This document shows, piece by piece, positions 37,170 to 48,042 of a DNA stretch of 64,000 nucleotides. This stretch comes from Methylomagnum ishizawai (GTDB lineage: Bacteria; Pseudomonadota; Gammaproteobacteria; Methylococcales; Methylococcaceae), in the NCBI RefSeq assembly GCF_900155475.1, contig NZ_FXAM01000001.1, forward strand, positions 359,501 to 423,500. The letters run 5' to 3'. Position 1 is the first letter of the stretch, and the number at the start of each line of letters is the position of its first letter. The translations under genes and the position numbers were made by a program. The notes beneath the pieces were generated by a model, which ran no database searches, had not been told where the DNA came from, and saw only the letters and a list, made by a program, of their open reading frames with translations.

Positions 37170-37849
37170 GGATCGAAATGGAAGGCTTGGGGGTCGTCGT
37201 AGCGGTAGCCGAACAGGGCGAGGTCGGCTTGGTAATGATCCGCCACCCATTGCGCCGTGGTGTCGGTGTAGTAGCTCCGGTAGTCCCGCCCACGGTCGGT
37301 GGCTTGGCGGGCGTGCAGCAACTTGGGGCAGGCGATGCCGATGCGGCGGCAGGCTTCGGCGAAATCCTCGGCCAGGTATTCGTAGCGCCCGACGAAATCC
37401 GCCAGATTGCGTCCGCGCAGGTCGATCAGGTAATCGCTTTGGCGTTCGGTGGACATATCGGCGTGGTATTGCGGCGGGCGTTCGGGGTCGAGCTTCCAGC
37501 GCAGGAAGCTTTCGAAGCTATCGACATGGGTGATGAGTTGGGGCCGTTCGCGGCGGATGTGGTGATAGGAACTGACCTGCAAATCCCAAGGGTTCCGCAC
37601 GAAGGCGAACTTAAACAACCGCTCGAACACCTCGCGCGGCAGCATTTCCTGGGCCGCGATCAACTTGGCATGGCGCGGGAATTTGGCCCCGATCCTATGG
37701 CCGGTGAGGGCGCTCAGGCGGCTGCACAGGAATTGCGGAATCCGGTAGGGGTCGGCCCATTTGTAGCGCCACAAGGAATCGCGGACGCTGGTGCCGCCGG
37801 TCTTGGCGATGTGGACGAACAGGAAGTTGTATTTGAGGGAGAGCAGCAT
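37166..37849 (-). CDS. Sulfotransfer_2-family sulfotransferase
   Basis: The 227-residue product carries the PAPS-binding loops of carbohydrate sulfotransferases: the 5'-phosphosulfate loop FVHIAKTGGTSVRDSL near the N-terminus and the 3'-phosphate motif FKFAFVRNPWDLQVSSY. It should transfer sulfate from PAPS to a sugar hydroxyl. In this cluster the target is probably the surface polysaccharide. The family also includes enzymes on lipids. It is co-transcribed with the heptosyltransferase (ATGA overlap) and starts 7 bases after the upstream glycosyltransferase stop. Confidence 0.85.
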   Translation of the reverse strand: MLLSLKYNFLFVHIAKTGGTSVRDSLWRYKWADPYRIPQFLCSRLSALTGHRIGAKFPRHAKLIAAQEMLPREVFERLFKFAFVRNPWDLQVSSYHHIRRERPQLITHVDSFESFLRWKLDPERPPQYHADMSTERQSDYLIDLRGRNLADFVGRYEYLAEDFAEACRRIGIACPKLLHARQATDRGRDYRSYYTDTTAQWVADHYQADLALFGYRYDDPQAFHFDP

Positions 37850-37855
37850 AGGGGC

Positions 37856-39007
37856 TTAGGCGGCGTTGGCGGTTGCGGGGGTATTTTCTTCGCGGGGGGC
37901 GAATCCCAGGATTTCCAAATAGCGCCGGGCGCTATGCTCGGCGTTGTATTCGGCCACGGCCGCTTTCAATGAATCCGGCGCGGTGGGATGGTCCAGGGCG
38001 TAAAGCATGGCGTCGGCCAATTGGTCCACGTCACCCACCGGTACCAGCGGCCCGTAGCGCCCGCCGCCCAGGATTTCCGCCGAACCGCTGGGGCAATCGG
38101 TCGAGACCACCGGCGTGCCCAGGGCCATGGCCTCGGTCAGCACGTTGCACGAACCTTCCCAGCGCGAGGACAGCACGAACAAATCGGCCTTGGCCAGATG
38201 GGCATAAGGGTTCCGCACGTGGCCGGGCAGGGCGACCGAAGTTTCCAAGCCCAGTTCCCGCACCCGCCGTTCCAGATCGCCGCGCAGCTTGCCCTCGCCC
38301 AGGACCATCAGGCGGCATTCCCGCTGCGCCCGCACTTGCCCGAACGCCTGGATTAAGGTGTCGAAATCCTTCTGCCGGGTCAACCGCCCCGCGCCCAGGA
38401 TCAGCGGGCAGGTTTTATCGGCGAACCAGGGATGTTCGACCGGTTCGGCGGCTTTGTCGGCCATGTCCGGGGTGATGACCGGATTGCGCACCACCACCAC
38501 CCGCGAGGCCGGTAGCCCGGTCAGCCGCACCGTGTCCTCGGCCACGCCGGTCGAAACCGCGACCACCCGGTCCACCCTGGGATAAACCCAGCGCATGGGC
38601 TGGGTCCGCAGCCAGCGTTGCCAGGCCGGTTTGCCTTCTTGGGCGGCGGAAAGATTGGTGCCCAGCCGTCCCACCAAGCGGGTTTCCACCCCGCTCAGCG
38701 CCTTGGCCAGCACGGCGGCGCGGATGGCGCGGTCCTTGGCGGCGAGCAGGGCGGCGGGCCGTTCGGTTTTGAGGTAGCGGACCAGGGCGGGCACGGCCAG
38801 GGTGGTATGGCCCACCCCCAAATCGAACAAGCGCAGCCCCGAGCCTTCGATCCGCACCAAATCCGGCACGGGCTGGCGCAGGATCGCCAGCAGGTCCACG
38901 GCGATGCCCTGCCGCAGGATGGCCGGCAACAGGTTGAGGACCATCCGTTCCACGCCACCTGCGCCGGAAAACGAAATCAGTACCGCGAGACGTTGTTCGG
39001 GAGTCAT
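37856..39007 (-). CDS. GT4-family glycosyltransferase
   Basis: The 383-residue GT-B enzyme has the N-terminal GGVERMVLNLLPAIL, the central RVDRVVAVSTGVAEDTV and VRNPVITPDM, and the donor-site block LGAGRLTRQKDFDTLIQAF with SSRWEGSCNVLTEAMALGTPVVSTDCPSG (EX7E motif). This is the pattern of glycan-elongating retaining enzymes. The start at 39007 is the first ATG of the conserved fold. It lies between the GT2 gene and the sulfotransferase in one minus-strand cluster. Confidence 0.88.
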   Translation of the reverse strand: MTPEQRLAVLISFSGAGGVERMVLNLLPAILRQGIAVDLLAILRQPVPDLVRIEGSGLRLFDLGVGHTTLAVPALVRYLKTERPAALLAAKDRAIRAAVLAKALSGVETRLVGRLGTNLSAAQEGKPAWQRWLRTQPMRWVYPRVDRVVAVSTGVAEDTVRLTGLPASRVVVVRNPVITPDMADKAAEPVEHPWFADKTCPLILGAGRLTRQKDFDTLIQAFGQVRAQRECRLMVLGEGKLRGDLERRVRELGLETSVALPGHVRNPYAHLAKADLFVLSSRWEGSCNVLTEAMALGTPVVSTDCPSGSAEILGGGRYGPLVPVGDVDQLADAMLYALDHPTAPDSLKAAVAEYNAEHSARRYLEILGFAPREENTPATANAA

Positions 39008-39021
39008 GAGTTTGGGGGGTA

Positions 39022-39987
39022 TCAATGATGTTGGGAATGTTCGATATCCGCCATCAGGGTCCAAAAATCCAAGGTGGCGGAAGCCTGGATTTCGGTGCGT
39101 AAACGCAAGGCTTCCGGGAGCCGGATTAAAGCTCCGGCCAAACCCGCGAAATAAACCCAATTGAAAGTCACTAAACGGCTGGCAGAACGCCAAAGATAAC
39201 CCGGCAGCAAGCGTAACCATATATCCCGCGCCGGGAGATGCAACCATTCCAACAGAAAATGATTGCGAATGCGGACGGCGCGGATATATTTGGCGGCGAT
39301 ATTGGTTTTGATCGAACCCGAACCGCTGTCATGGACCACCCGGCTGCGGGGTTCCAACAGGCTGATCCAACCCCGCCGCCACGCCCTCAGACCCAGATCG
39401 AAATCCTCCGAATAAAACGGCTTGAAAATCGGCAGGAAACCACCCAGCGCGGTGAACATGGATTTCCGCAGCATCATCGAACCCCCGGAAGCGAATAGGG
39501 TTTTCCAGGGGTGGTTGAAAATAGCGGGCGGTGCCCATTGCATGGCCCGGAACCGCCCGCTTTGGAGGTGATAACAGCGCCAGGAAACCTCGTTGCAGCC
39601 GCCTTGCTTATCCAAAACCAGTGGCGTCACCGAGAATATCTCGGGCCGCTCGAAATGTCCGACCAAAGGCGCGAGGAAATCCTGGGCGGGGGAAACATCG
39701 GAATTGAGGAAAACCAGCACTTCGGTTGGAGCCGCCGCGACGCCGGAATGGATGGCTTCGGCGAAACCCTGGTTGACCGGATGCTCGATCAGCGTCACCT
39801 GGGGGAATTCGCTGCGGACCAGGGCCGCGCTGTCATCCCGCGAGCCATCGTCCACCACGATGACGGCAGCGGTTCCAGGATAATCCGCCGCCGCCCGCAG
39901 CACGGCGGGCAGGTTGGCCTTGAGCAAGGCGGACCCGTTGAAATTGGGAATAATCAGGCTGATCGGCGGGAAATCAAGGGCGCTCAT
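39022..39987 (-). CDS. GT2-family glycosyltransferase (rhamnosyltransferase-like)
   Basis: The 321-residue GT-A enzyme has SLIIPNFNGSALLKANL, the metal-proximal VVDDGSRDDSA and FLNSDVSP (DXD-like), and SEDFDLGLRAWRRGW, the acceptor-side acidic motif of WbbL-like transferases. A C-terminal amphipathic/hydrophobic segment (LPGYLWRSASRL and VYFAGLAGALI) would bind the membrane. It overlaps the preceding O-antigen ligase gene by 14 bases. Confidence 0.88.
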   Translation of the reverse strand: MSALDFPPISLIIPNFNGSALLKANLPAVLRAAADYPGTAAVIVVDDGSRDDSAALVRSEFPQVTLIEHPVNQGFAEAIHSGVAAAPTEVLVFLNSDVSPAQDFLAPLVGHFERPEIFSVTPLVLDKQGGCNEVSWRCYHLQSGRFRAMQWAPPAIFNHPWKTLFASGGSMMLRKSMFTALGGFLPIFKPFYSEDFDLGLRAWRRGWISLLEPRSRVVHDSGSGSIKTNIAAKYIRAVRIRNHFLLEWLHLPARDIWLRLLPGYLWRSASRLVTFNWVYFAGLAGALIRLPEALRLRTEIQASATLDFWTLMADIEHSQHH

Positions 39988-41167
39988 GGAGAGTATGTTT
40001 TCTGAAGTAATAAAGGCTGGCCCCTAACAACAGGCCGAATGGATAAAGCTGGTGCCGGGAAAATAAGGGCAGGGTGAGGAAACTTTGCACCAGTTCGGCG
40101 CTGGCGACACTGATGAGCATGATGCCGAATCTTGTCCCGGCTTGATCTCGGCAGCGCCAGGTGGTTGTGGCTAGCTTCCAGAAGAATGAGGCATAGGCCA
40201 GCGTGACCAGGGTCAATCCCAGAAGTCCATGGCTATAGAGGACTTCCAGGAAATAATTATGGGGAAAGGTAAAATCCTCTTTGCCGTGATAGCTGGAAAT
40301 CGGCTGGTAATTCCAGAAATACGCCCCGAAACCATGGCCGAAAGCCCATTCCAAAGAGGGGCTGCGTAATTGCATGGCCCAGGTTTCCCGCCAAATAATC
40401 ATCCGTTCTTCCTTGAGGAAGTTGGCGGCGAGGTCGTCCACCCTGGCGGCGAAACCGAATAATCCCGAGAAATATAATCCCAAGGGTAATAACACGATGG
40501 ACCCCAAGGCGATGAATTGGCAACGCCGTGATAGGAAGGGCAAACTTGCCAGGGCGCTGGCGAGCAAGGCCAGATAACCGGGCCGGGATTGGGTTTTTAG
40601 CAACAGCCAGAAATCCACCACCAAGGCCAGTATGCATAACCAGCGCAATCGGCTCTGGATCGTCGCCGCGAAATAAAATAACAGGGGCAGGGTCGTGACC
40701 GAAAACAGGGCCAGATAATGCAGGTTGGAATATAGCCCGGCGTGGTTGAGCTTAAGCGGATAGGCCAGGGCATGGGCCAGCACCGCGACCAGCAGGAACG
40801 CCGCCGCGATGGCCGCATGGGGCGGCGGACGGCCCCACGCCAGCCGTTCCGGCAATAGGCGTAGGGCGAACACCAACAGCGTCGCCCCGAACAGCGCGGT
40901 ATGGGCGCTGCCCCAGAGTTTGTCGCCCGCCATCGCCAATCCCTGCCCCAGCAGGAGCGTCCCCAGGCCGACCACCGCCAGGATATCCCGGTCCAGTCGC
41001 GGCGGGCGGGTGAAGGCCAGGATGCCCAGCGTGGCGTAGCCGCACAGGTAGAGGCAGGGTTTGTAACTGCCGCGTCCGAGCAGCAGGGAAAGCGCGAAGC
41101 CATAAACCGACAGCAGCAGCAAAAGTGGAAACAGGTCGCCGTTCAATCGTGGGAGGCGCAAGGCCAT
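39974..41167 (-). CDS. O-antigen ligase/polymerase-like membrane protein (Wzy_C family)
   Basis: The 397-residue product has 10-12 predicted transmembrane helices and the Wzy_C region with the conserved periplasmic loop: ERMIIWRETWAMQLRSP, GHGFGAYFWNYQP, and FPHNYFLEVLYSHGLLGL, where the H and R residues are conserved in WaaL/Wzy proteins. It either ligates O-antigen to lipid A-core or polymerises the glycan. As first gene of the minus-strand glycan cluster it is divergent from clpB, with only about 200 bases for both promoters. Confidence 0.85.
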   Translation of the reverse strand: MALRLPRLNGDLFPLLLLLSVYGFALSLLLGRGSYKPCLYLCGYATLGILAFTRPPRLDRDILAVVGLGTLLLGQGLAMAGDKLWGSAHTALFGATLLVFALRLLPERLAWGRPPPHAAIAAAFLLVAVLAHALAYPLKLNHAGLYSNLHYLALFSVTTLPLLFYFAATIQSRLRWLCILALVVDFWLLLKTQSRPGYLALLASALASLPFLSRRCQFIALGSIVLLPLGLYFSGLFGFAARVDDLAANFLKEERMIIWRETWAMQLRSPSLEWAFGHGFGAYFWNYQPISSYHGKEDFTFPHNYFLEVLYSHGLLGLTLVTLAYASFFWKLATTTWRCRDQAGTRFGIMLISVASAELVQSFLTLPLFSRHQLYPFGLLLGASLYYFRKHTLHERP

Positions 41168-41317
41168 TGGTCACCGGAACTGTGGTTGCTTGACGCCGGG
41201 AAGGCGGTCGCCTGGGAGGCTTGGGAGCGCGAGGCCGCGGCCATTATAAAAGACCCGCAAAGCCCGCACCAAGCGGGCCGGGCGGCACCATTCCGGGGCG
41301 CGGTGGCGGGGCGCTGG

Positions 41318-41346
41318 CTTGAAAATGGCCGGTTTAAGCCTCATTT
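41318..41346 (+). promoter_or_regulatory. sigma-32 heat-shock promoter of clpB
   Basis: CTTGAAA (41318-41324) and CCTCATTT (41339-41346) are separated by 14 bases. This matches the sigma-32 consensus (CTTGAAA, 13-15 bases, CCCCATNT) at nearly every position, and sits about 40 bases before the clpB start, with a CAGGT ribosome-binding site in between. Confidence 0.85.
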
Positions 41347-41386
41347 AAGCGGCATCACTGAATCATATCCCGGCAGGTAATCTTTT

Positions 41387-43969
<2,583 letters not shown>

Positions 43970-44001
43970 TTCAGTCCCTACCGGGACGGTCTGGGGCTGG
44001 A

Positions 44002-44035
44002 GCCGCTCCGTCCGCCGCGGTGGAGCGGCGTTTTG
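44002..44035 (+). terminator. probable intrinsic terminator of clpB
   Basis: GCCGCTCC (44002-44009) pairs with GGAGCGGC (44022-44029) around a GC-rich loop, followed by GTTTTG. It lies 33 bases after the clpB stop. Confidence 0.75.
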
Positions 44036-44607
44036 CTAGTCCCCATGCATGGGCCATGATTCGTCTTGCTTCTGCCGCATAGGCTCCAAGGCATGACGGA
44101 AAAGTGCCAGGTAGGTGGAAATACCGATTCTTCGGAAGTCCGCGCGGTATAAATTAAGCCCCAGTTACAGGGGGGTTACGTCGGTATGGAGAGTTTTGTG
44201 CTGTTCAATCGATGTTTATTGCCACTATTGGACCATTGATGGTGTCACGGTATTTTTGGGCTACTACCGCCGCATTTTTGCACCAAAGTTTGTCTTATAG
44301 TGCAAGCATATCATGGGGCGCATGCCACTTATCCGGGCGGTCCGCATCTGGCTTATTTCCGGGCCTCGATGGGGTTTGGTTGGAGCAAAGGCCCATCTTT
44401 CAAGGGCTGCATGGGATTCCAACAGTGGTTGACGCACCGCCCACCGCAGGGATGAGTGACTCTAGTTGAAAGCATATGCCTCAAATTTTATGCTGGGCAG
44501 GGTAGGCAGATTTCAAATAATCTTTTACACTGTTAGCTAATGGAGAAATATGTTAAGGAAGAAACAGGTTCTATTCCCGCTTTGATTGAAAGGGAGGAAC
44601 CACCTGC
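44036..44607. other. unexplained, relatively AT-rich intergenic region
   Basis: About 570 bases with visibly lower GC than the flanking genes. The short open frames in it (for instance around 44115-44300) lack ribosome-binding sites and protein-like composition, so no gene is called. TGTTAGCTA at 44531-44539 recurs inverted as TAGCTAACA at 44765-44773, just before the regulator gene, and may mark a two-part operator. Confidence 0.45.
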
Positions 44608-44735
44608 CCCCTGCTTGTTAAGGCGCTGTGTGCGGATACGCCGCAAAGCCGTTAGGGAGCGGTATCCAGGGGACCGCGTTTGGAATGATGGATTCGGGAG
44701 CGTTCCCGAGAAATAGGGTGGCCGGGGTGGCCACC
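44608..44735 (+). promoter_or_regulatory. structured leader (three hairpins) before the VpsR-like regulator gene
   Basis: First element: CCCCT / AGGGG closing (44608-44612 with 44668-44672) around GGATAC / GTATCC (44634-44639 with 44662-44667), with CGCAAAGCC in the loop side. Second: TCGGGA-N4-TCCCGA near 44693-44708. Third: GGTGGCC-N5-GGCCACC near 44717-44735. They fall within 55-180 bases of the start codon. A CGCAAAGCC word also occurs in c-di-GMP-I riboswitches, but the rest of that consensus is missing, so no class is assigned. Confidence 0.4.
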
Positions 44736-44787
44736 ATAAGAAAACTTAATGTTCAACTCAGTGCTAGCTAACATAGGAGAGCAATAC

Positions 44788-46155
44788 ATGGATACGCGCA
44801 AACTTTTGTGCTTCGATCCCACGGGAACCGATAACGGCGTACTGGACGCGTTGCGTGCCAGGGGCTGGGATATCATCACCGTGACCCGGCTCGACGAGGC
44901 CAAGAATCTTATCGATGCCCACGGTTTCCACTTGGGCATGGTCTTGTTCGGTTCCCGCGAACAAGCCGATATTTCACCCATCCAGTCGCTATTGGCGATG
45001 CGTTATCCCATGGAATGGATCGCGCTGCTGCCGCCGCAAGCTCTGCATAACCGCGAGGTTTGCCAGTTGATCGCCCAGGGCTTCTACGATTACCACACGC
45101 TGCCGCTCGATCCCGAGCGCCTGCAATTCACCCTCGGCCACGCCTACGGCATGGCCTTGGTGATGAAGCGCCTGCGTGCCCAGACCCCGAGCCACGGCGA
45201 CGAGGGCATCATCGGTTGCAGCCCCAAATTCACCAAGCTGTTCGCTGATATCGAACGGGCGGCCGGCCTGGATGTTCCGGTCTTGGTCCGGGGCGAGAAC
45301 GGTTCGGGCAAGGAAATCGCCGCCCGCGCCATCCACCGCCGTTCCATGCGTGGCGATAGGCCGTTCATCGTGGTGAGCTGTGGCGCCTTGCCCTCCAACC
45401 TGATGATGTCCGAGTTGTTCGGTTTCGAGAAAGGCGCGTTCGCCGGTGCCTACCGCACCAAGGAAGGCAGCATCGAGGCCGCTTCCGGCGGCACCCTGTT
45501 CCTCGACGAAGTGGGCGAATTGCCCGCCGACCTCCAGGAGGTCATGCTGCGCTTCCTGCGCGAGAAGACCATCCGCCGCGTGGGGGGCGACCGCGATATT
45601 CCGGTCGATGTCCGCATCATCGCCGCTTCCCATACCGATCTGGCGAAAGCCGTCGCCGATGGGCATTTCCTGGAAGAACTGTACCAAGCCTTGAGTCCGT
45701 TCGTGGTCAACGTGCCTTCCCTGCGCGAACGCCGCGACGATATCGAACTGCTGGCCAAGTACTACCTAGACCTGTTCGTCAACGAGAAGTACCGCCATAT
45801 CAGCGGCTACACGCCCGAGGCAGTCACTTCCATGCAGCGCTATGAATGGCCCGGCAATATCCGCGAGTTGATCAACCGCGTCCGCCGCGCCATGGTCATG
45901 TGCGAGGACCGCTGGATCACCCCGCAAGACCTGGGGCTGAACGTGGTCGAGCCCGGCACCACCAAGTTCCAGGGCAATGTGATGACCTTGGACGAAGCCA
46001 AGGCCGAGGCCGAGAAGGAGATCATCCAGGTCACCCTGCGGGCGACCGAGAACAATATTTCGCGGGCGGCCCGGCAACTGGCCGTGTCGCGCATGACGCT
46101 CTATCGCCTGATGGACAAGCACCGCATCCGCAACACCGCCGCCGGCCGGGGTTGA
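44788..46155 (+). CDS. VpsR-like AAA+ enhancer-binding-type regulator with degenerate receiver and GAFAGA loop
   Basis: The 455-residue product has an N-terminal receiver-like domain (about 1-125) without the phospho-acceptor Asp (the strand reads GMVLFGSRE), a central AAA+ domain (Walker A GENGSGKE at 169-176, Walker B TLFLDE at 236-241) and a Fis-type HTH (NISRAARQLAVSRMTLYRLMDKH). The sigma-54 contact loop reads GAFAGA (216-221) instead of GAFTGA; the lost Thr is normally essential for sigma-54 activation. Vibrio VpsR has the same kind of features, works with sigma-70 and binds c-di-GMP. A similar role in biofilm or polysaccharide control is inferred. AGGAGA precedes the ATG. Confidence 0.85.
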   Translation: MDTRKLLCFDPTGTDNGVLDALRARGWDIITVTRLDEAKNLIDAHGFHLGMVLFGSREQADISPIQSLLAMRYPMEWIALLPPQALHNREVCQLIAQGFYDYHTLPLDPERLQFTLGHAYGMALVMKRLRAQTPSHGDEGIIGCSPKFTKLFADIERAAGLDVPVLVRGENGSGKEIAARAIHRRSMRGDRPFIVVSCGALPSNLMMSELFGFEKGAFAGAYRTKEGSIEAASGGTLFLDEVGELPADLQEVMLRFLREKTIRRVGGDRDIPVDVRIIAASHTDLAKAVADGHFLEELYQALSPFVVNVPSLRERRDDIELLAKYYLDLFVNEKYRHISGYTPEAVTSMQRYEWPGNIRELINRVRRAMVMCEDRWITPQDLGLNVVEPGTTKFQGNVMTLDEAKAEAEKEIIQVTLRATENNISRAARQLAVSRMTLYRLMDKHRIRNTAAGRG

Positions 46156-46165
46156 TCTTCCCTTG

Positions 46166-46191
46166 GAGCCATCGCCTCTACGCGGTGGCTC
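46166..46191 (+). terminator. hairpin after the regulator gene, weak terminator candidate
   Basis: GAGCCATCG (46166-46174) pairs with CGGTGGCTC (46183-46191), with one G-U pair. It lies 10 bases past the stop at 46155. No T-run follows, so it may be only an mRNA-end structure. The rest of the gap to 46454 shows no supported feature. Confidence 0.35.
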
Positions 46192-46454
46192 GCTCCGGGG
46201 CTGTGGCCCCTTCCGTTCCGGCCCGTCTCGCTGAAGAGGGGCCGGGGCGCGATTCCCTTCCTCTTCTTATCGATAGCGCGATCCCGAGTCTATCCTGGGT
46301 GGCGGTTTGGCCGTCCCAGATTGGCCCTGGTATTGAGCGCTATTTCACAAACCGCCGGTCTGGTCCGGGCGCGGCTTTGTCAGAATGTGCCGACAAGGCT
46401 AAACTTTGGACGTTTTTCTTCCCTTAAACCCCACGATAGTCGGTTCTACCCGCC

Positions 46455-48017
46455 ATGCTGCTTCAGGAAATACCGGCCCTGCCCTTCGCCCTGGATGTCC
46501 AATCGGCCACCGCTTGGTTGGATCAACTACCGCTGGGCAATATCCGCGAGTGTTGCCAGCGGTTCCTGCCGGTGCAGCAGGCTTTGAACGTCTATCCCAT
46601 GCCTTTGCAATTGCGTTTCGAGTTGCTGGAGCGCTGCCATCCGATGGTCCAGGGCTTGGAGCGGGGTTTGCTGCCCCATTTCATCGACGCCGATTTTCCC
46701 ATGGAGGAAAAGGCCCGCAAGATCGCCAGCCTCGCGGCCCGCTTCCATCTTGAGGCCGCGCTCGGTTATCGGCAACTGGTGGAGGCTGCGGCGTTCCAGG
46801 AGGCGTTCGACGCGCCGTGCCGTTTATTCATCTATCGCCGCTGCCTGGAACACCTGCTGCAAAGCATGTTGCGCTCGGCCCAGGTCTACGAGGCGCCGTC
46901 GTCCTCGGTGCTGTCCTCGTTCCGCAGGCTATACCGCCACGCGGTGGCGGCGGAAGTGCTGGACGCCGCCGCCGAACTGGAGGGCAGGCCGCCGGTGGTG
47001 TTGCGCGATTTGTTCCTGCGCTTTTTCTTGTTCGGCTTGGCGGTACCGCGCGGCCTGCCGCAGGACGAGACGCAGCGCTTGTTCGACGGGCTGGCGCTCC
47101 CGGCCAAACAGGGTTCGCCGGTTGCGGACGAGGCTGGTTTGCGTTCGGCGTTCTGCTTCGATCCCGAGGAGTTGGATATTTTGGTGCCGGTCGCGCCGGG
47201 CGTGCCTGCGCCGGCGGGATTGCCTTGCGTGTCGGCGGAACGGGTCTTGTCGGTCTTGCGCGAGACCCTGCGGGTGCCGGTCGCGCCCGAAACCCATCCC
47301 CTGCGGCGGGTTTTGCCGCGGCTCGGGGATCGCCTGCCCTGTCTGGAGGTCGCCGGGGGCCGTCGGGTCTCGCTCGCCACCGGGTTCAAGGCCGTGGTGC
47401 CGATGCTCAAGGATATCGAGTTCCGCCGTTCCAAGCCCGGCCGCCGCACGGAAACCTGGGCGGGCAACGAATTGGAACTCGCGCCGCTGGACAGCACCAA
47501 GCTCCACATCGCGCCGCGCTTCACCGGGCGTACCCTGGCCGAGGCCGTGGTGGCCAGCGAGACGGCGGAGAAAAACCGCATGGTCGAGGTGGTGCCTTCG
47601 GCGCTGCCGGGTTTCTATCTGTTGGATTCGGGGCGGTGGATGCTGCGGGCGGGTTCGTTGATCGGACTCAATTCCGACGACGAATGGGTGCAACTCGGCG
47701 TCCTGCGTAGCGGACAAATCCGCGATGGCCGGTTCTGGCATAGCTTCGAGCTTTTGGGAGCCAATCCGCGCTTGATCCGGGCCAGGAACGAGCGTTTGAA
47801 GGACGGGGCCCGCAACGCGGTGTGGCTGGAGGCGTCCGAACCGGACGGGCAGGTCGGCTTGCTCACCGAGCCGTGCAAATGGCGGGGCGGGGACGGGGTG
47901 ATGCTGGATTTCCCCGGCGGCAAGCGCCGGGTGTGCATCGTCAAACTGGTGGAGGCTTCGCCGTCGTTCTACCGCTATACGCTGGCCGAGTCCGGGGCGG
48001 AAGAAGCGATGGCCTAG
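46455..48017 (+). CDS. uncharacterised 520-residue cytosolic protein, possibly PilZ-related at the C-terminus
   Basis: The first ~200 residues are helical and Leu/Arg-rich (CQRFLPVQQALNVYPMPLQL ... LFLRFFLFGLAVPRGLPQDE). A middle part follows with VETGFK-like strands, and the last ~170 residues are beta-rich (GFYLLDSGRWMLRAGSLIGL, WVQLGVLRSGQIRDG, RVCIVKLVEASPSFYRYTL). Such a layout is seen in some proteins with an atypical PilZ-like end, but I see no RxxxR...DxSxxG c-di-GMP motif, so the link is weak. No signal peptide or membrane helix. It stands alone 300 bases after the VpsR-like gene on the same strand. Confidence 0.6.
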   Translation: MLLQEIPALPFALDVQSATAWLDQLPLGNIRECCQRFLPVQQALNVYPMPLQLRFELLERCHPMVQGLERGLLPHFIDADFPMEEKARKIASLAARFHLEAALGYRQLVEAAAFQEAFDAPCRLFIYRRCLEHLLQSMLRSAQVYEAPSSSVLSSFRRLYRHAVAAEVLDAAAELEGRPPVVLRDLFLRFFLFGLAVPRGLPQDETQRLFDGLALPAKQGSPVADEAGLRSAFCFDPEELDILVPVAPGVPAPAGLPCVSAERVLSVLRETLRVPVAPETHPLRRVLPRLGDRLPCLEVAGGRRVSLATGFKAVVPMLKDIEFRRSKPGRRTETWAGNELELAPLDSTKLHIAPRFTGRTLAEAVVASETAEKNRMVEVVPSALPGFYLLDSGRWMLRAGSLIGLNSDDEWVQLGVLRSGQIRDGRFWHSFELLGANPRLIRARNERLKDGARNAVWLEASEPDGQVGLLTEPCKWRGGDGVMLDFPGGKRRVCIVKLVEASPSFYRYTLAESGAEEAMA

Positions 48018-48042
48018 CCGCCGGGCGACCGCCGCCGGGATT

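Noticed and set aside
44115-44469. Short open frames of 61 and 85 codons after clpB
   Set aside because: No ribosome-binding site, no protein-like hydrophobic or domain pattern, and no coupling to neighbours.
44591-44680. Possible c-di-GMP-I (GEMM) riboswitch because of CGCAAAGCC before a VpsR-like gene
   Set aside because: The GGGCAAACC half and the GGTAGG...TTACC receptor part are absent, so only a generic structured leader is reported.
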